64,000 nucleotides of DNA from CADEDV01 sp036383515 (lineage in GTDB: Bacteria; Bacteroidota; Bacteroidia; Chitinophagales; Chitinophagaceae): assembly GCA_036383515.1 (NCBI GenBank), contig DASVOE010000114.1, positions 1 through 64,000 of the forward strand, in the 5' to 3' direction. Positions 15,503-25,097 of this stretch are shown piece after piece; position 1 is the stretch's first letter, and the number at the start of each line of letters is the position of its first letter. The position numbers and the translations under genes were made by a program. The notes below the pieces were generated by a model. The model did not search any database. It saw only the letters and a program-made list of their open reading frames with translations, and was not told the DNA's origin.

Positions 15503-18500
15503 TTGAGAAAAAAACAAGATACCACCCTTCCAAAACTAATTGTCCTTTTACCTTTTTTTCTGCTTACTGCAGTGCTGCAATGCTATTCCCAGAATCCGGT
15601 AGCTAATTTTACGTCCAACACCACTTCCGGATGTTCGCCTTTATTTGTTCAATTTACTGATCAGTCAACTGGCAATCCGTTTTCCTGGAGTTGGGACCTT
15701 GGAAATGGTCAATTATCTACAGCCCGTAATCCTGTAGGCACTTATTCGCAGCCCGGCACCTATACTGTACGGTTGGTAGTAAAAAATTCGGCAGGCATTG
15801 ATGAAGAAATTAAAACGAATTATATAACTGTTTCTCCATCGCCACAGGCATCTTTTTCAGCCAATATCACTACGTCATGTGTGCCTGCCACTATTCAATT
15901 TACTGATCAATCCACTACTCCTCCCGGGGCTGGTGTTATTACCGATTGGTTATGGGATTTTGGTGACGGCAATACCAGCATTCAACAAAATCCCTCTCAT
16001 ATTTTTACAGCTACAGGGTTTTATACTATTTCATTACGAATCAAAAGTACCAGCGGTTGCCAGAGTTTTGTTTCTATCGGTAGGTATATCCGGGTAGTGA
16101 GTGGAATTAGTGCAGATTTTAGCTTTTCCCAGCCGGGTACTTGCCAGGCACCTTTTCTTATCAATTTCCAGGATCAATCAAGTGGGCCAGGTACCCTTAC
16201 TTATTTATGGAGTTTTGGAAATGGCGGTCCCACTTCAACGTTACAAAATCCTTCCAGCACTTATGCTGCTACAGGAACATATCCTGTTCAATTAAATGTG
16301 CAAAGCAGTCTTGGTTGCAGCGGCACTATTACAAAAAATATTACGATCACCGGAAAAACAACTGACTTTATTGCACCGGCAAGTATTTGCATCGGGCAAA
16401 CTGTTACGTTTAAAAATAATTCTTCACCACCCCCTCTTTCTTCTTCCTGGGATTTTGGTGATGGCACCACCTCATCGCAAACCAGTCCTACCAAAACATT
16501 TTTTAATGGCGGCGCCTACCAGGTAAAGCTTATTAATAATTATGGCAACTGCAGTGATTCAATCACTAAAACCGTAAATGTAATCAGCCAGCCGGCTGTT
16601 AATTTCACAGCAAACGACAGTACAGCCTGTTCAGCACCTTTTACAGTTAAATTTACTGATACAAGCCCTGCAGCATCTACATGGATCTGGGATTTTGGTG
16701 ATGGCGGAACATCTATACAACAAAACCCAACTCATACCTACACCAGTTCAGGTAATTTTAATGTAACACTATCCATTACATTACCCGGTGGATGTAGTAA
16801 TACTATCACCAAAAACCAATTCATAAAAATCCAATCCACTACAGTTGGTATAGCTAATGTGCCTGCCGGAGGATGTATTCCCTTTACGTTTAGTCCCCTG
16901 GCGGCAATACAATCGGTGGATAGTATTGTCAGCTATGTATGGGACATGGGTGAACCCGGAGGGATTTACAATACGCAGTTTCCTACGCATACTTATAATT
17001 CGGTGGGCAATTATACAGTCACTCTCACTGTTACTTCACAAAGCGGTTGTGTGAGAACAGTCACTGTTCCTAATGGAGTAAGAACGGGAACTCATCCTAC
17101 AGTTAATTTTAGTTTAACACCGAATAATGTTTGCGCCAGCACACCAGTTCAGTTTACTGATCTTTCCATCACTTCACCCGGCGCTTTTGTGCAATGGCTT
17201 TGGGATTTTGGCGACAGCACTACTTCCATATCACAAAACCCGCAACATGTTTATGTAGATACGGGAGCTCTCGTTGTTAAACTTATTGTATCTAATAACG
17301 GGTGCCTCGATTCAGCATTTCAACCCATACGGGTTCTTCCACCCGTTGCTATATTTGGATACAAGCTAAATTGTAACAACAGAACGCAGGTTACTTTCCT
17401 CGATAGTTCTTTAGCCAACCCGATCTATGGACCGGTTACGTATGAATGGAGAATGGGCGATCCTGCTAACACGATTATCTTTGGATCAACTCCCCCTGTT
17501 TTTAATTATCCTGCCATCGGAACGTATACGGCAACACTTATTGTAACCAATGGTCCCTGTTCTTATCAAACCACCAAACAGATTATCATTGCAGACGAGC
17601 CGGCTGGTTTTACTATCAGTAAGAATCCCATTTGTAAGAGTGAAGTATTTACATTATCAGCTACTACCAGTACCCCGGCTCATATTAAAGATTACACATG
17701 GTCAATAGGTACTGCGACCATCAGTGATACAACCCGGAGTATTCAATACAATCTTTCAGCGTATGGCAGCTATGATGTCACCCTGACATTAGAAGACATT
17801 AACGGATGTTTCAATACACAGACCATCGCCAATTATATCACTGTCAGCGGACCTATTGCCAATTTTTCACCAAACGGTCCCGGAGGATGTGTGAACAGCA
17901 CTATTGGCTTTACTGATCTTTCCACACCGGCAGGTGCTATTACGCAATGGACCTGGAATTATGGTGATGGTAATCAACAAACCTATACCAGCCCGCCATT
18001 CAATCATACTTATGTACAAACTGGCAGCTATAGCGTAAGCCTGATGATAAAAACTACTGCAGTTTGTGCTGATACAATAACGCTTCCCAATTCCGTAATA
18101 ATTACACAGCCTGTTGCAGCGTTTAAAGGAGATACTATTTATTGTCCGTTAAGTCTGTTGCAATTTGTAGATACTTCAAGCGGTTCCGGGCTAACACATA
18201 CCTGGTATTTTGGAGATGGAGGAACATCCACTTTACAAAATCCAACACACTCCTATCCCATGGGAAATAATGCGTATAATGTAAAATTGGTAATAACTGA
18301 TATGGTAGGATGCCGGGATTCAGTAACAAAAAATCAATATGTAAAGATCAGGAGTCCTCGTCCGGCATTTAGTATGATAGACAGTATCGGAGTTTGTATC
18401 CCCTTAATTACTTCATTCAACTTCCTGGGTACAGACTATCAAAGTTTCTATTGGGATTTTGGAGATGGAGGAACAGGTTCAGCTCAGAATCCATCTCATT

Positions 18501-19876
18501 TCTATAATTTATATGGAACATTTACTCCAAAGCTTTATTTAATAGGACCGGGTGGATGCATTGATTCAGCGCAGTCTACGGTAAAGGTATATGATCCCAG
18601 TACTGATATGCAGATAGCAGCTTCTCCTGTTTCAGCATGTAATACTATTACTACTAATTTCAATCTTACTACTTTGCCGGGCTTTAAATTTAAATTCTAC
18701 TTTGGAGATGGTAAAGTAGATTCTTCACAACAAGCTACTCTTTCACACTCTTATAATTCCCCGGGTGTTTACTACCCTTATATTATTGTATCCGACAAAT
18801 TTGGTTGCGACGCAGTTCACTATGGAGAACCCATTTATGTGTATGGAGCTATACCACTCTTTGGAAAAGATAAAAAAGAGTTTTGTGACCTGGGCGAGGT
18901 ATTTTTTATAAACTATACCTTGAATAATGATCCTATTGTTTCAACGGTATGGGATTTTGGTGATGGTAATACCAGTACTGCCTGGGAACCTTCTCACATT
19001 TTTTCTGGTGCGGGCACTTATCTTGTAAAACTTACTGTATCTACCCAAAATCAATGCACCAGTTCTTATACAGATACTATCCGGGTATATCAAACACCAC
19101 AATTAAGTATTACAGGTAAGGATACCTTGTGTATTAACAGTGCCGAAATATTCAATGGAGTTTTATCACAGCCCGACTCTACCATTACATGGCAATGGAA
19201 TTTTGGAAATGGCAGTTCTTCCCCATTACAAAATTCACCTGTTGTATATACTGCAACGGGCAATTATACAATAAGCCTGACTGCTGCCAACAAATTAGGT
19301 TGTTCCGACACCGAAACTCATTTGATCAATGTGGTGGGATTACCTACTGCTGTTGCTGTTACAAATCCATTATCAATTATTTCAGGAGGCTCAACTACTT
19401 TGAATATGAATTACACGGGACCGATCGTATATTATAATTGGCTGCCCACACAAAACCTGAGTTGTACAAATTGCATGACTCCTGTTGCCAATCCCCAATT
19501 TACAACCCGGTACGTCGTACAAATTGAAGACAGGTATGGTTGTAAAAATTCGGGAGAAATAACCGTGCAGGTTGTTTGTACAGGACAAAACTTTTTTATA
19601 CCTAACACTTTTTCACCAAATGGTGACGGAAGCAATGATGTATTTTATCTAAGAGGCACCGGTTTATTTCGTGTAAAAGTTTTACGGGTCTTTAATCGTT
19701 GGGGTGAACTTGTTTTTGAGAAAAGAGAATTCCCGGTGAACAATCCAGTCTATGGATGGGATGGATCATACAAAGGGAAAAAAGGACAGGCAGATGTTTA
19801 TGTATACCAGCTGGAAATACTTTGCAATAATGGTGAATTGATAAAATATGCCGGCAATATTGCCCTTATTCAATAA
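15503..19876 (+). CDS. Large PKD-repeat adhesin-like protein with T9SS type-B C-terminal domain
   Basis: The 1457-residue secreted protein has an N-terminal signal peptide (KLIVLLPFFLLTAVLQCYS) and about fifteen PKD or PKD-like units from residue 30 to about 1340. They are marked by WDFGDG-type motifs (WDLGNG, WDFGDGNTS, WSFGNGG, WNYGDGN, WYFGDGG and others) alternating with Y-x(4)G-x-Y-x-V-x-L strands. The last 90 residues (IPNTFSPNGDGSNDVF, VFNRWGELVFE, GWDG and a final YAGNIALIQ) are the gliding-motility-associated/T9SS type-B sorting domain. No ATG, only a TTG at 15503, precedes the signal peptide. A PorP/SprF gene follows by ten bases, a pairing known from the SprB/SprF system, so it is probably exported by T9SS and held at the surface. 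Confidence 0.88.
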   Translation: MRKKQDTTLPKLIVLLPFFLLTAVLQCYSQNPVANFTSNTTSGCSPLFVQFTDQSTGNPFSWSWDLGNGQLSTARNPVGTYSQPGTYTVRLVVKNSAGIDEEIKTNYITVSPSPQASFSANITTSCVPATIQFTDQSTTPPGAGVITDWLWDFGDGNTSIQQNPSHIFTATGFYTISLRIKSTSGCQSFVSIGRYIRVVSGISADFSFSQPGTCQAPFLINFQDQSSGPGTLTYLWSFGNGGPTSTLQNPSSTYAATGTYPVQLNVQSSLGCSGTITKNITITGKTTDFIAPASICIGQTVTFKNNSSPPPLSSSWDFGDGTTSSQTSPTKTFFNGGAYQVKLINNYGNCSDSITKTVNVISQPAVNFTANDSTACSAPFTVKFTDTSPAASTWIWDFGDGGTSIQQNPTHTYTSSGNFNVTLSITLPGGCSNTITKNQFIKIQSTTVGIANVPAGGCIPFTFSPLAAIQSVDSIVSYVWDMGEPGGIYNTQFPTHTYNSVGNYTVTLTVTSQSGCVRTVTVPNGVRTGTHPTVNFSLTPNNVCASTPVQFTDLSITSPGAFVQWLWDFGDSTTSISQNPQHVYVDTGALVVKLIVSNNGCLDSAFQPIRVLPPVAIFGYKLNCNNRTQVTFLDSSLANPIYGPVTYEWRMGDPANTIIFGSTPPVFNYPAIGTYTATLIVTNGPCSYQTTKQIIIADEPAGFTISKNPICKSEVFTLSATTSTPAHIKDYTWSIGTATISDTTRSIQYNLSAYGSYDVTLTLEDINGCFNTQTIANYITVSGPIANFSPNGPGGCVNSTIGFTDLSTPAGAITQWTWNYGDGNQQTYTSPPFNHTYVQTGSYSVSLMIKTTAVCADTITLPNSVIITQPVAAFKGDTIYCPLSLLQFVDTSSGSGLTHTWYFGDGGTSTLQNPTHSYPMGNNAYNVKLVITDMVGCRDSVTKNQYVKIRSPRPAFSMIDSIGVCIPLITSFNFLGTDYQSFYWDFGDGGTGSAQNPSHFYNLYGTFTPKLYLIGPGGCIDSAQSTVKVYDPSTDMQIAASPVSACNTITTNFNLTTLPGFKFKFYFGDGKVDSSQQATLSHSYNSPGVYYPYIIVSDKFGCDAVHYGEPIYVYGAIPLFGKDKKEFCDLGEVFFINYTLNNDPIVSTVWDFGDGNTSTAWEPSHIFSGAGTYLVKLTVSTQNQCTSSYTDTIRVYQTPQLSITGKDTLCINSAEIFNGVLSQPDSTITWQWNFGNGSSSPLQNSPVVYTATGNYTISLTAANKLGCSDTETHLINVVGLPTAVAVTNPLSIISGGSTTLNMNYTGPIVYYNWLPTQNLSCTNCMTPVANPQFTTRYVVQIEDRYGCKNSGEITVQVVCTGQNFFIPNTFSPNGDGSNDVFYLRGTGLFRVKVLRVFNRWGELVFEKREFPVNNPVYGWDGSYKGKKGQADVYVYQLEILCNNGELIKYAGNIALIQ

Positions 19877-19886
19877 GTGTGAAGAA

Positions 19887-20900
19887 ATGAAAAGTAAATG
19901 GATCATAGTGATAATGCTGAACCTGTTATTGAATAAAACAATGCAGGCACAGGATATCCATTTCTCACAATTCTTCGAAGCACCGTTATTGCGCAATCCA
20001 TCACTGGCCGGTATATATACAGGTGATATAAGAGTGCAGGCGGTATACCGTGATCAATGGAGCAGTGTAACCAATGCTTACAAAACGGCTTCATTAAATG
20101 GCGAATATAAAATGCCAGTTGGTAAGGCCGATGATTTTGTAACAGTAGGTATGCAGATGCTGTATGACCGTGCCGGCACAATTGGCTGGACATCTACCCA
20201 TGTTTTACCGGCATTGAATTATCATAAATCTCTCAGCAATGATCATAACAGCTATCTTTCATTAGGTTTTATGGGCGGATTGGTGCAACGAAGATTTGAC
20301 CGTTCAAAAATGACCACCAACTCGCAGTATGATGGATTGGGGGATGGAGAAAGTTTTCAAACAGCTTCTTACACTTATCTGGATGGAAGTGTTGGCATGA
20401 GTTATAACGCCAACCTGAATGACAAACCTGATAATAATTTTTTTATTGGTGCAGCCTATCATCACTTCAACCGGCCCAACAATTCGTTTTACAGGAATGC
20501 AACGGTTGAGCTAAATCCAAAATGGGTCTACTCTGGTGGAATAAAATTTAGTGTATCTGAATATGCTTATCTCACCTTGCAGGCCGATCATTCGAAACAG
20601 GGAGCTTATACCGAAACTGTAGCTGGCGGAATGTATGGCCTCCGGCTGGGTGCTGATCCCGATAATCCTGATTATACCATACATGCCGGAGCTTTTCTCC
20701 GGTGGAATGATGCCCTGATTCCTGTTATCAAAATTGATTATTCTCCTTTTTCAGTGGCCCTCAGTTATGACGTAAATATTTCCAAACTGAAACCTTCAAG
20801 CTATGGCCGTGGAGGGGCTGAGCTTTCTGTATCCTATATCGGATTTCTTGACCGGCTGAAAAGATCAACAGAGAATTCTCTTTTATGTCCCCGCTTCTAA
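19887..20900 (+). CDS. PorP/SprF family T9SS outer-membrane protein
   Basis: The 337-residue protein has a signal peptide (KWIIVIMLNLLLNKTMQA) followed by the PorP/SprF opening QDIHFSQFFEAPLLRNPSLAG. The repeated strands and segments YRDQWSSV, VGMQMLYDRAGTIGW and LNPKWVYSGGIKFSV are typical of this family. SprF-like proteins are needed to export or attach the partner type-B adhesin. Starting at ATG 19887 gives the signal peptide; an earlier in-frame start at 19848 overlaps the upstream gene. It sits ten bases behind the PKD adhesin gene and is surely co-transcribed with it. A second family member lies at 32.3 kb. Confidence 0.9.
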   Translation: MKSKWIIVIMLNLLLNKTMQAQDIHFSQFFEAPLLRNPSLAGIYTGDIRVQAVYRDQWSSVTNAYKTASLNGEYKMPVGKADDFVTVGMQMLYDRAGTIGWTSTHVLPALNYHKSLSNDHNSYLSLGFMGGLVQRRFDRSKMTTNSQYDGLGDGESFQTASYTYLDGSVGMSYNANLNDKPDNNFFIGAAYHHFNRPNNSFYRNATVELNPKWVYSGGIKFSVSEYAYLTLQADHSKQGAYTETVAGGMYGLRLGADPDNPDYTIHAGAFLRWNDALIPVIKIDYSPFSVALSYDVNISKLKPSSYGRGGAELSVSYIGFLDRLKRSTENSLLCPRF

Positions 20901-20968
20901 TTTAAAAATCTAACTTTTCGCTGAATTATTTGTTTGAATATTCCATTCAACAAGCTCAATTATCAGGC

Positions 20969-21439
20969 ATGAAAATAGAAATTGGTCAACAAGCTCCGGA
21001 TTTTACGCTTTACAATAGCGAGAAAAAGCAGGTAACGCTTTCTGATTTAAAAGGTAACAATGTTTTACTGCTGTTTTTCCCCCTGGCCTTTACCAGCGTA
21101 TGCACCGAAGAATTATGTAATATCCGGGACAATATCAGTTTCTATAATGATGCCGGGGCAACTGTGCTCGGAATTTCAGTAGACTCCCTTTATTCTTTAG
21201 CAAAATATAGGGAAGAACAACACCTCCATTTTCAGTTATTAAGCGATTTTAATAAAGAAGTTTCGTCATTATACGGCTCCTTATATGAACAATTTGGATA
21301 TAATATGAAGGGAGTATCCAAAAGATCGGCCTTTATCATCGATAAAGAAGGCATTATCAGGTATGCAGAAGTACTGGACAAGGCAAGTGAAATTCCCAAT
21401 TTTGCTGAGATAAACTCCGTTCTTTCCAAATTAAAATAA
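20969..21439 (+). CDS. Peroxiredoxin (AhpE/Bcp-type)
   Basis: The 156-residue thiol peroxidase has the thioredoxin fold: APDFTLYNSEKKQVTLSDLKG, then LLLFFPLAFTSVCTEELC with peroxidatic Cys45 in the motif T-x-V-C. Cys50 five residues later could be the resolving thiol, as in some Bcp-type atypical 2-Cys enzymes. Later segments VLGISVDSLYSLAKY and SAFIIDKEGIIRYAEV are normal. Length matches a single-domain cytosolic enzyme. I chose ATG 20969 (MKIEIGQQAPDF). A TTG at 20930 would add a tail outside the family. It reduces peroxides using an unidentified thiol donor. Confidence 0.88.
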   Translation: MKIEIGQQAPDFTLYNSEKKQVTLSDLKGNNVLLLFFPLAFTSVCTEELCNIRDNISFYNDAGATVLGISVDSLYSLAKYREEQHLHFQLLSDFNKEVSSLYGSLYEQFGYNMKGVSKRSAFIIDKEGIIRYAEVLDKASEIPNFAEINSVLSKLK

Positions 21440-21546
21440 AAAATACAGTTAAAGATCAATCGGTTATAGTATGTAAGTTATTGGTCCATAGTGATGGGTA
21501 TTTTTTACGGCAAAGGCTTTGCATTACTAAAAAAAACATACTATTA

Positions 21547-21915
21547 TTGAAAAATAAAAGTAAATTTGATTCGTTGCGTAAACTTATTACCATACTATCC
21601 TTTATTCTGTTAATTGCCATTCATTCACAAGGCCAGGGATCCCGTAACACCCCATCCACAGACCCGGGTATTACGCTTAATACCTACCCTAACCCGGCAA
21701 CTACCTATATAACTTTCGACCTGCAAAAAGGGTTTGAAAAAGGCTTGTCTATCCAGGTGTTTAGCTTTTTGGGTAGAAAAATGTACGAAAGTCAAAGCCT
21801 GACTGAAAAAACCACTATTGATCTAAGCGAATACAACAGGGGCGTTTATATTTTCCAGCTTAAAGATCAAACCGGCCGCATCATCAAATCAGGCAAGTTC
21901 CAGGTCTCCAAATAA
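21547..21915 (+). CDS. Small secreted protein with T9SS type-A sorting domain
   Basis: The 122-residue protein is little more than a signal peptide and a sorting tail. The N-terminus KLITILSFILLIAIHSQG is hydrophobic. The mature part from ITLNTYPNPATTYITFDL through LSIQVFSFLGRKMYES and YNRGVYIFQLKDQTGRIIKSGKFQVSK is a complete type-A C-terminal domain (YPNPA opening, G-x-Y closing). A 40-residue protein region precedes it, so the cargo is minimal. There is no ATG upstream of the signal peptide. TTG 21547 is the best start, and an earlier TTG at 21481 would add 22 residues. It may be a stand-alone sorting-domain protein or a remnant of a larger gene. Confidence 0.65.
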   Translation: MKNKSKFDSLRKLITILSFILLIAIHSQGQGSRNTPSTDPGITLNTYPNPATTYITFDLQKGFEKGLSIQVFSFLGRKMYESQSLTEKTTIDLSEYNRGVYIFQLKDQTGRIIKSGKFQVSK

Positions 21916-21932
21916 TCTTAGTTTGATCTTTA

Positions 21933-23105
21933 TTATTCAACCTGCACAATCAGGAATTTGAGATATTGTGTATTCTCCATATGCCAGATAACAGGATGAT
22001 CTGATGCCTGCACCTGGAAAATGACTTGTCTTAATTTTCTTCTCGCATCTTTGGCAGCCATCTCAATGATCTGTAAAAACATTTCAGCATTTACAAGATT
22101 TGTACACGAAGAGGTGACTAAAAAGCCTCCTGACTTTACTAGTTTCATACCCCTGAGATTGATCTCTTTATAACCCGTAATGGCTTTTTGTAGGGTTTCC
22201 CTGCTTTTCGTAAAAGCCGGTGGATCCAGCATTACAACATCATATTGTCTTCCCTCCTTTCCCCATTGTTTCAGCACATCAAATGCATTAGCTGTTTCAA
22301 ACCGGCAAATTTTATCCAAATTATTAAGCGCTGCATTTTTGTTAGCCTGTTGTACTGCGTTGTCGGAAATATCAAGGCCCAGTACTGACCTGGCGCCGTA
22401 ATGAGCAGCATGAATTTCAAAAGTACCTGTATACGTAAATGCTCCCAGCACATCTGCGTCCTTAACTATATGCTGAATCGCTCTTCTATTATCCTGCTGG
22501 TCTAAAAAATAACCTGTCTTTTGTCCATTCTCAATATCAACATAAAATTTTAACCCATTCTCACGGATGATGATCTTTGTATCAAAAGGGGCAGATAAAA
22601 ATCCTTTTTGCTGTGGCAATCCCTCCAGCTCTCTTACCGGTACATCGTTCCGTTCATAGATGCCTTTAGGGTTGAAAATTTCAGTCAACGCTTTTACAAT
22701 CGAAGGCTTCCAGCTATCAATACCCAGGGCCAGTGTTTGAATCACAAAATAATCATTGAACTTATCAATGATCAATTGTGGCAACGAATCTGCTTCGCCA
22801 AATACAAGTCTGCAATTTTCAATATACCCCAGTTTCTTACGATAAGCCCAGCATTCAGCTATACGATCATGAAAGAATTGCTCATTGATTTCTACGTTTT
22901 TATTTCTTGTGAGGAGGCGAACTACTATTTGTGATTTAGGGTTGATATATCCTTTCCCAACAAATTTTTTATCATGCGTAAACACTTCAACCGTTTCGCC
23001 ACCCTTCACTTCCCCTTCTATTTTATCAACTTCATTATTGAAAATCCAGGGATGACCATTTACAATACGGTGAGATATCCTTTTATTCAGGTACACTTTG
23101 CTCAT
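21933..23105 (-). CDS. Class I SAM-dependent rRNA methyltransferase, RlmI-like
   Basis: The 390-residue protein has an N-terminal PUA domain (residues about 1-75: KVYLNKRISHRIVNGHPWIFNNEV) and a C-terminal Rossmann methyltransferase with SAM motif DVLGAFTYTGTFEIHAA, the acidic LGLDISD strand and the DVVMLDPPAF catalytic loop followed by a conserved TSSCTNLV. This is the RlmI family that methylates a 23S rRNA cytosine (E. coli RlmI makes m5C1962). Length fits. The Cys in SSCTN is the family's catalytic region. It lies between unrelated genes, divergent from grpE. Confidence 0.88.
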   Translation of the reverse strand: MSKVYLNKRISHRIVNGHPWIFNNEVDKIEGEVKGGETVEVFTHDKKFVGKGYINPKSQIVVRLLTRNKNVEINEQFFHDRIAECWAYRKKLGYIENCRLVFGEADSLPQLIIDKFNDYFVIQTLALGIDSWKPSIVKALTEIFNPKGIYERNDVPVRELEGLPQQKGFLSAPFDTKIIIRENGLKFYVDIENGQKTGYFLDQQDNRRAIQHIVKDADVLGAFTYTGTFEIHAAHYGARSVLGLDISDNAVQQANKNAALNNLDKICRFETANAFDVLKQWGKEGRQYDVVMLDPPAFTKSRETLQKAITGYKEINLRGMKLVKSGGFLVTSSCTNLVNAEMFLQIIEMAAKDARRKLRQVIFQVQASDHPVIWHMENTQYLKFLIVQVE

Positions 23106-23216
23106 TCGGCGAAGATAAAGACCCGGGCCCGGAAAGCCGTGAGATCGCTTTTATAAGAGAATGTCTTCATGACTCTTTCACGAAGGAGCTTTCGGACTTT
23201 CTGTCCCAAACTCTCT

Positions 23217-23247
23217 ATTGGCAGTATTCTTGACAGCCTTACCTTTG
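23217..23247 (+). promoter_or_regulatory. Probable promoter of grpE-dnaJ
   Basis: ATTG (23217-23220) then 19 bases then a perfect -7 element TACCTTTG (23240-23247). The leader to ATG 23267 is about 14 bases. The -33 element has one mismatch. I see no CIRCE-type heat-shock operator. Confidence 0.5.
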
Positions 23248-23266
23248 CAAACAATTTGTACAAAAA

Positions 23267-23839
23267 ATGGCAGAAAAAGATATGAAGGAACAGGAAAATA
23301 ACCAGTCGGGGGCTAATATAGGTTTTGACATCAACACCGATGAAAACCAACAGGGTACAACTCACCTCAATGACCCGGTAGTAGAAGAATCGGAGGTAGA
23401 AAAGTTAAAGGCTGAATTAGAAGAGTCCAAAGATAAATTTCTTAGAAAAGTGGCCGAGTTTGATAACCTCAGGCGACGTAGCGCTAAAGAAAGAGTAGAG
23501 TTGATACAAACAGCCGGCAAAGAAGTAATCACCGACCTGCTGGAGGTATTGGATGATTGTGACCGGGCTCAGAAACAATTAGAAACCAGTGAGGATGTAG
23601 CTGCAATAAAAGAAGGCGTGATGCTGGTGTTCAATAAATTCAGGGCGAAGATGCAGGCGAAAGGTGTAAAAGCAATGGAAACGATTAACCAGGAGTTCAA
23701 TCCTGATCTGCATGATGCTATTACAGAAATTCCAGCGCCTTCAAAAGAACTGATCGGTAAAGTTGTTGATGAATTGGTGAAAGGTTACTATCTGAATGAT
23801 AAAATCATCCGTCACGCAAAAGTTGTAGTAGGAAAATAA
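23267..23839 (+). CDS. grpE: Nucleotide exchange factor GrpE
   Basis: This 190-residue co-chaperone releases ADP from DnaK. An acidic, disordered N-terminus (to about residue 45) leads to a long helix (VEKLKAELEESKDKFLRKVAEFDNLRRRSAKERVEL), with the GrpE signature around DNLRRR, and a C-terminal beta domain ending in YYLNDKIIRHAKVVVGK with the conserved NPDLHDAI motif. Length fits. It is 88 bases upstream of dnaJ on the same strand. dnaK is not in the window. Confidence 0.95.
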   Translation: MAEKDMKEQENNQSGANIGFDINTDENQQGTTHLNDPVVEESEVEKLKAELEESKDKFLRKVAEFDNLRRRSAKERVELIQTAGKEVITDLLEVLDDCDRAQKQLETSEDVAAIKEGVMLVFNKFRAKMQAKGVKAMETINQEFNPDLHDAITEIPAPSKELIGKVVDELVKGYYLNDKIIRHAKVVVGK

Positions 23840-23927
23840 AAAGTGTATGTTTCCATATATCGTATCATAGCATACGGTTTATGGAAATGGTTCCCGCATA
23901 CGTAGCATAAAGCTCATAGCTTATTTT

Positions 23928-25094
23928 ATGGCAAAAAGAGATTTTTACGAAATATTAGGAGTTGCAAAAACAGCTTCAACCGATGAGATCAAAAAAGCAT
24001 ATCGTAAGGTAGCTATGCAACATCACCCCGATCGTAACCCGGGTGATAAAGCTGCAGAAGAAAAATTTAAGGAAGCCGCTGAAGCTTATGAAATATTAAG
24101 CGATACGGATAAAAAAGCACAGTACGATCGTTATGGACATGCTGGCGTAAGCGGAAATGGTCGTGGTGGCTATAGCGGTGGTGCTGGTATGAATATGGAA
24201 GATATCTTCAGCCAGTTTGGTGATATTTTTGGTGAGGATGTTTTCGGAAGTTTTTTTGGCGGTGGTCAAAGAGGCGGACGCGGCGGACAAAGAAGCCGTG
24301 GAGTAAGAGGCAGCAATCTCCGGATCAAATTAAAACTCACTTACGAAGAAATTGCCAAGGGTGTTACTAAAAACATCAAAGTAAAAAAATATGTTGTTTG
24401 CACTACCTGTAGTGGTTCCGGCGCAAAAGATAAGGGCAGTGTGCAAACCTGTGGCACCTGTGGTGGTAGCGGACAAGTGAGACGGGTGCAGAATACTTTC
24501 CTTGGCCAGATGCAAACGGTAACAACCTGTCCAACCTGTAATGGTGAAGGTTCAACTGTAACAGCAAAATGCGGAACCTGTAAAGGTGAAGGAAGAATGT
24601 ATGGTGAAGAAACGGTGAGCATTGATATTCCTGCGGGTGTGCAGGAAGGCATGCAATTAAGCATAAACGGAAAAGGAAATGCAGGCGAAAGAGGTGGTAT
24701 GCCGGGTGATCTTATTATCCTGATCGAAGAAGAACAGCATAAAGATTTGCATCGCGATGGTCTCAACGTTGCCTACGATCTTTATATATCATTTACCGAT
24801 GCGGTATCCGGCACCCAGCTTGAAGTGCCTACAATTGATGGAAGGGCAAAGATTAAAATTCCGGCGGGTACGCAAAGCGGAAAGATATTCAGGTTAAAAG
24901 GAAAAGGGTTTCCTGCTGTTAATTCCTATGAAAAGGGTGATCAGTTGATTCACGTAAATGTATGGACACCTCAACAGGTAAGCTCAGAAGAAAAAGCAAT
25001 GCTGGATAAATTAAGTCATTCGCAAAACTTCAAGCCCCAGCCTGATAAAAATGAAAAAGGATTTTTTGATAAGATAAGAGAGATGTTCTCTTAA
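23928..25094 (+). CDS. dnaJ: Chaperone protein DnaJ
   Basis: The 388-residue type I Hsp40 delivers unfolded proteins to DnaK and stimulates its ATPase. The J domain (residues 3-68) has the HPD triad at 33-35. A Gly/Phe-rich linker follows to about 125. The zinc domain has four CxxCxGxG motifs (CTTCSGSG, CGTCGGSG, CPTCNGEG, CGTCKGEG), then the C-terminal substrate-binding domains with GMQLSINGKGNAG and IRLKGKGFP-like segments. Complete and normal length. It is co-directional with grpE and ends three bases from the convergent VWA gene. Confidence 0.96.
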   Translation: MAKRDFYEILGVAKTASTDEIKKAYRKVAMQHHPDRNPGDKAAEEKFKEAAEAYEILSDTDKKAQYDRYGHAGVSGNGRGGYSGGAGMNMEDIFSQFGDIFGEDVFGSFFGGGQRGGRGGQRSRGVRGSNLRIKLKLTYEEIAKGVTKNIKVKKYVVCTTCSGSGAKDKGSVQTCGTCGGSGQVRRVQNTFLGQMQTVTTCPTCNGEGSTVTAKCGTCKGEGRMYGEETVSIDIPAGVQEGMQLSINGKGNAGERGGMPGDLIILIEEEQHKDLHRDGLNVAYDLYISFTDAVSGTQLEVPTIDGRAKIKIPAGTQSGKIFRLKGKGFPAVNSYEKGDQLIHVNVWTPQQVSSEEKAMLDKLSHSQNFKPQPDKNEKGFFDKIREMFS

Positions 25095-25097
25095 TTA

